This document shows, piece by piece, positions 61,832 through 64,000 of a stretch of 64,000 nucleotides of DNA. The notes beneath the pieces were generated by a model. It was given only the letters and a program-made list of their open reading frames with translations. It did no database searches and was not told where the DNA came from. This DNA comes from an uncultured Rhizobiaceae group bacterium (GTDB taxonomy: Bacteria > Pseudomonadota > Alphaproteobacteria > Rhizobiales > Rhizobiaceae): assembly GCA_937958815.1 (NCBI GenBank), contig CALGMR010000009.1, positions 309,306-373,305 of the forward strand. The letters run 5' to 3'. The first letter of the stretch is position 1, and the number at the start of each line of letters is the position of its first letter. The translations under genes and the position numbers were made by a program.

Positions 61832-62941
61832 ATGGTCATGGCTGAAATCGGACCCAACACGCGATTACGCGTTTCACCATTTTACGATGCCACAGTGCGA
61901 GAAGGCGTGGCAGCATTCTCACCATATAACAGCATGCTTATGCCGGTTTCCTATGGCGACTCAGACTTAGAATATAATCGGCTGATGAACGGTGTTTCGC
62001 AATGGGACGTGAGTGTTCAGCGGCAGGTTGAAATTAAAGGCCCCGATGCGGCCGGTCTGGTTCAAATGCTTTGCGTGCGCAATCTTTCAAAGATCGAGGT
62101 TGGCAAGGGCAAATATGTGCCCATGTGTGACCATCGTGGCGTATTGATCAACGATCCCGTCGTGCTGAAACATGAAGACGGCACTTTCTGGTTGTCGATT
62201 GGTGACAATAACATTCTTATGTGGGCGCGCTCCATCGCAGCAGAACGCAGACTGAATGTGGAGCTGCGAGAACCCGATGTCTCACCGATGGCAGTCCAGG
62301 GCCCTAAGGCAGAAGATGTCGTTGCTGCGATATTCGGAGACTGGGTACGGGCGTTAAAATACTTCTGGTTCGCGCCAGCCGAGATTGACGGCATTCCACT
62401 TGTCATTCAGCGCTCGGGTTATTCGAAGCAAGGTGGTTTCGAACTTTATTTGAGAGATAGCTCTCGTGGTACCGATCTTTGGAATATCGTTCGAGAAGCC
62501 GGTCACCCATGGAACATTGGTCCTGGCTATCCCAACCCCATGGAGCGTATCGAAAGCGGGCTCTTATCCTATGGTGGAGACACGGATGACCAAACTAATC
62601 CATTCGAGGTGCGTCTTGAAAAATATGTCGACCTTGAGATCGATGATGAAGTCGTCGGCATTAAAGCATTGCGTGCGATAAAGGCCGAAGGGGTTAAGCG
62701 ACGGCAACTGGGTATCGTGTTGAAAACGAATGATCGCCGACCGGGACATGCCGTTTGGTACAAAATACAAAAAGCCGGAATTAATATCGGGCATATGACC
62801 AATGGAGCATGGTCACCGCGTATGCAGGCAATGATCGGTTTCGCGTTGGTGAACGTTGATTTTGCACCCGGAGATGAGGTGCAGGTTGTCTTCGGGACCC
62901 ATTCAAACCGCGGTACGCTATGCGAGTTACCGTTTTTCTGA
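61832..62941 (+). CDS. GcvT-family THF-dependent demethylase, DmdA-like
   Basis: 369 aa. The GcvT fold is seen in QVEIKGPDAAGLVQMLCVRNLS near 65-86, EPDVSPMAVQGPKAED near 147-162, SGYSKQGGFELYLRD near 194-208 and MERIESGLLSYGGDTDDQ near 236-253. Length and motifs recall DMSP demethylase DmdA rather than glycine-cleavage T protein. Such enzymes move a methyl group from a sulfonium, ammonium or methoxy substrate to THF. The neighbours (PanB-like, Rieske, MarR) all suit C1 chemistry, but do not prove DMSP as the substrate. Start ATG 61832 follows the MarR stop by 7 bases; ATG 61838 is also possible. Confidence 0.82.
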   Translation: MVMAEIGPNTRLRVSPFYDATVREGVAAFSPYNSMLMPVSYGDSDLEYNRLMNGVSQWDVSVQRQVEIKGPDAAGLVQMLCVRNLSKIEVGKGKYVPMCDHRGVLINDPVVLKHEDGTFWLSIGDNNILMWARSIAAERRLNVELREPDVSPMAVQGPKAEDVVAAIFGDWVRALKYFWFAPAEIDGIPLVIQRSGYSKQGGFELYLRDSSRGTDLWNIVREAGHPWNIGPGYPNPMERIESGLLSYGGDTDDQTNPFEVRLEKYVDLEIDDEVVGIKALRAIKAEGVKRRQLGIVLKTNDRRPGHAVWYKIQKAGINIGHMTNGAWSPRMQAMIGFALVNVDFAPGDEVQVVFGTHSNRGTLCELPFF

Positions 62942-63278
62942 CGGCATATTATTTCACCGTGTATCGAACACTAAATGGTCGGAAGCAGAAGTTGCATTTT
63001 GCAGTCCAAATTATCCGAAGCGGACCTCCAAATCGTACTTTTACGGCATAGTCCAACGGCAGCCGAGCGGACAATGCACCAAAATACAAAAGTTCTATTG
63101 TCTAGTTTGCGACGTGCAAAATCAGGGTAATTCTCGCTGAAACAATCCAGTTCACAACTGTTTCAAAATGCCTGCCACATGCATTTGTAGAAACCTATAA
63201 AATCAATGGTCGCGGAATGAGGTCGCATCAATTATGAAACAGAATACCCCATTCTGTTTCAATGCATCTGGATAGAAG
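62942..63278. other. Intergenic region of about 337 bases with repeated TGAAACA/TGTTTCA elements
   Basis: Convergent gap between the DmdA-like and the AT-rich hypothetical genes. No convincing gene. It holds two inverted repeats built on TGAAACA: 63138-63144 with 63159-63165, and the longer stem 63235-63261. Short open frames here are out of frame with any family. Confidence 0.6.
63235..63261. terminator. 11-bp perfect stem-loop downstream of two convergent genes
   Basis: TGAAACAGAAT, loop ACCCC, ATTCTGTTTCA. No T-tract follows on either strand, so it may be an attenuated terminator or a protein binding site rather than a classical terminator. Confidence 0.45.
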
Positions 63279-63743
63279 TCATGGCTTAACTCTACGTTCG
63301 TTAGACTGGATTGATACACGACCGTTTGATGTTTTCAGCCACAAGGTATCGAACGAACTCAAAACGTGCAAAATAGAAGGAAGCTGACTCTCAAAAGCAA
63401 AAAAGCGAATTATGCCATTAGGGAACTGAAACGCTTCTGGGAGCTTATCATAAACATCGTCTTTCAGAATAATAAGTTCATTTCTAAAGTTTTTTCCAGC
63501 TTGGTCAGTTCTAGCATCGTAAACAAAAACTTTAATATGAAGAGGGTCCGCTAGCTTAGATTCAATGTGACCAAACCCGTACCAAATTTTGTAACCAATA
63601 ATTAAATTTATCGAGTCGATCGGTGGCTTGAGTGCTTCTGATGTAAGGCTATTTCCATTGAATTTATCAGTGTTGGTTGAATCGCTCGCAAACACTGGTT
63701 CAATAAAATTTAGAAATAAAAAAACTAAAGTAATATTCTTCAT
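63279..63743 (-). CDS. Exported protein of unknown function, AT-rich
   Basis: 154 aa. A signal peptide is visible (MKNITLVFLFLNFIEPVFA, cleavage near VFA-S at residue 19). The mature part is hydrophilic with KIWYGFGHIESKLADPLHIKVFV in the middle (shown here as GHIESKLADPLHIKVF). No family recognised. Base composition is much more AT-rich than the rest of the window, consistent with recent acquisition. It sits between the DmdA-like cluster and an IS3 element. Confidence 0.65.
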   Translation of the reverse strand: MKNITLVFLFLNFIEPVFASDSTNTDKFNGNSLTSEALKPPIDSINLIIGYKIWYGFGHIESKLADPLHIKVFVYDARTDQAGKNFRNELIILKDDVYDKLPEAFQFPNGIIRFFAFESQLPSILHVLSSFDTLWLKTSNGRVSIQSNERRVKP

Positions 63744-63840
63744 TATAAAATCTTCAATTGCTAAGCCTCTTTCTCATAAAAACACCAAAAAAATTTATTG
63801 GCAACAAATTGGATCGCGACGGCGACCCACAACGAATTTA

Positions 63841-64000
63841 TGTAGGAGATTGCGCAGCGCTGATCCTCCCTCATTGAATTGGTCCATCCTATAGTTGAGT
63901 AAAAGGAGGACTGAAGATGGCAAGAAAGCGCCACAAACCCGAAGAGATCGTATTGAAGCTACGTCAGGTTGATGTGCTGGTTGGACAAGGAATGGCTCGC
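63841..64000 (+). mobile_element. IS3-family insertion sequence, left part (runs off the window)
   Basis: Begins in the region of TGTAGGAGATTGCGC (63841) and contains the start of the orfA transposase gene at 63917. The exact left end cannot be fixed without the right end. Directly abuts AT-rich DNA. Confidence 0.7.
63917..64000 (+). CDS. IS3-family transposase OrfA, N-terminal fragment (window edge)
   Basis: 28 codons visible, beginning MARKRHKPEEIVLKLRQVDV, the typical N-terminus of IS3-family OrfA (HTH_Tnp_1). A strong AAGGAGGA ribosome site lies six bases upstream. OrfA binds the element ends and is joined to OrfB by frameshifting in intact copies; the rest is outside the window. Confidence 0.88.
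   Translation, partial: MARKRHKPEEIVLKLRQVDVLVGQGMAR

Larger units (their letters stand above)
59106..64000. other. Putative genomic island beside tRNA-Phe (right end not in window)
   Basis: From the tRNA 3' end onwards the synteny of the housekeeping block stops. The next four genes (59.3-62.9 kb) look richer in G+C by eye, then 63.1-63.8 kb is markedly AT-rich, then an IS3-family element begins. No integrase and no repeat of the tRNA 3' end were found inside the window. The island call rests on position, changing composition and the IS; boundaries are not proven. Confidence 0.45.

Noticed and set aside
62856..63140. Open frame overlapping the end of the DmdA-like gene
   Set aside because: Starts inside the confirmed gene in another frame, with no recognisable domain or ribosome site.
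59106..64000. Repeat of the tRNA-Phe 3' end as an attachment site
   Set aside because: Looked for the T-arm/acceptor sequence downstream of the tRNA and found no copy within the window.
1..64000. CRISPR array or phage genes
   Set aside because: No regularly spaced direct repeats and no structural or lysis genes were seen anywhere in the window.

Overview
The window looks like chromosomal DNA of an alphaproteobacterium, most likely a marine Hyphomicrobiales (Rhizobiales) member of moderate G+C. The main reasons are the block DUF2948 / UPF0262 / low-molecular-weight phosphatase / infA / maf / yacG / tRNA-Phe at 56-59 kb, a perfect CtrA-type motif at 3.0 kb, a zwf-pgl-edd Entner-Doudoroff operon, a tetrameric sarcosine oxidase operon (soxBDAG) and a large complement of ABC importers. 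Genus cannot be fixed from the sequence alone.

Layout. 0-7.3 kb: a glutamine-synthetase-like ligase, panD, an MltB-type lytic transglycosylase, and a glyoxylate-shunt locus (ScfR/RamB-like regulator, a small conserved-looking protein, isocitrate lyase), then a TlpA-like thioredoxin. 7.4-12.2 kb: a HerA-like ATPase and a puuA-puuB polyamine pair. 12.2-18 kb: an alkB / long-FabH pair, then an overlapping argE / chaN-like / metC-like operon. 18-21 kb: a PAS protein with a degenerate GGDEF domain and a SLC13/TrkA-C anion transporter. 21-25.6 kb: zwf-pgl-edd and a GNAT. 25.7-38 kb: a galactoside locus with GH42 beta-galactosidase, GH36 alpha-galactosidase, an ABC importer, an IclR regulator, an SDR sugar dehydrogenase, dgoK and dgoA. 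38-46.4 kb: soxBDAG, folD, a GlxA/AraC-type regulator and a CaiB/BaiF CoA-transferase. 46.4-53.1 kb: a VWA (DUF1194) protein, a polyamine-type ABC importer and an agmatinase-family ureohydrolase. 53.2-55.9 kb: a secreted protein, a desaturase and a polysaccharide deacetylase with a very basic tail. 56.2-59.1 kb: the infA/maf block ending in tRNA-Phe.

Downstream of tRNA-Phe the character changes. There is a four-gene cluster (Rieske oxygenase, PanB-like protein, MarR regulator, DmdA/GcvT-like demethylase) arranged around a perfect 32-bp palindrome, then an AT-rich stretch with one secreted protein of unknown function, and the start of an IS3-family element running off the window. It looks like an island next to the tRNA gene and is the best candidate here for an undescribed system, probably C1/demethylation chemistry.

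How the parts work together. Sugar catabolism uses the Entner-Doudoroff route for glucose (zwf, pgl, edd) and a De Ley-Doudoroff type route for galactose (SDR, dgoK, dgoA), although no galactonate dehydratase is seen. C2 and fatty-acid carbon enter through isocitrate lyase. Methylated amines enter through sarcosine oxidase, which makes methylene-THF for the adjacent FolD. Polyamines are served by two ligase genes, PuuB, an importer and a ureohydrolase at separate places in the window.
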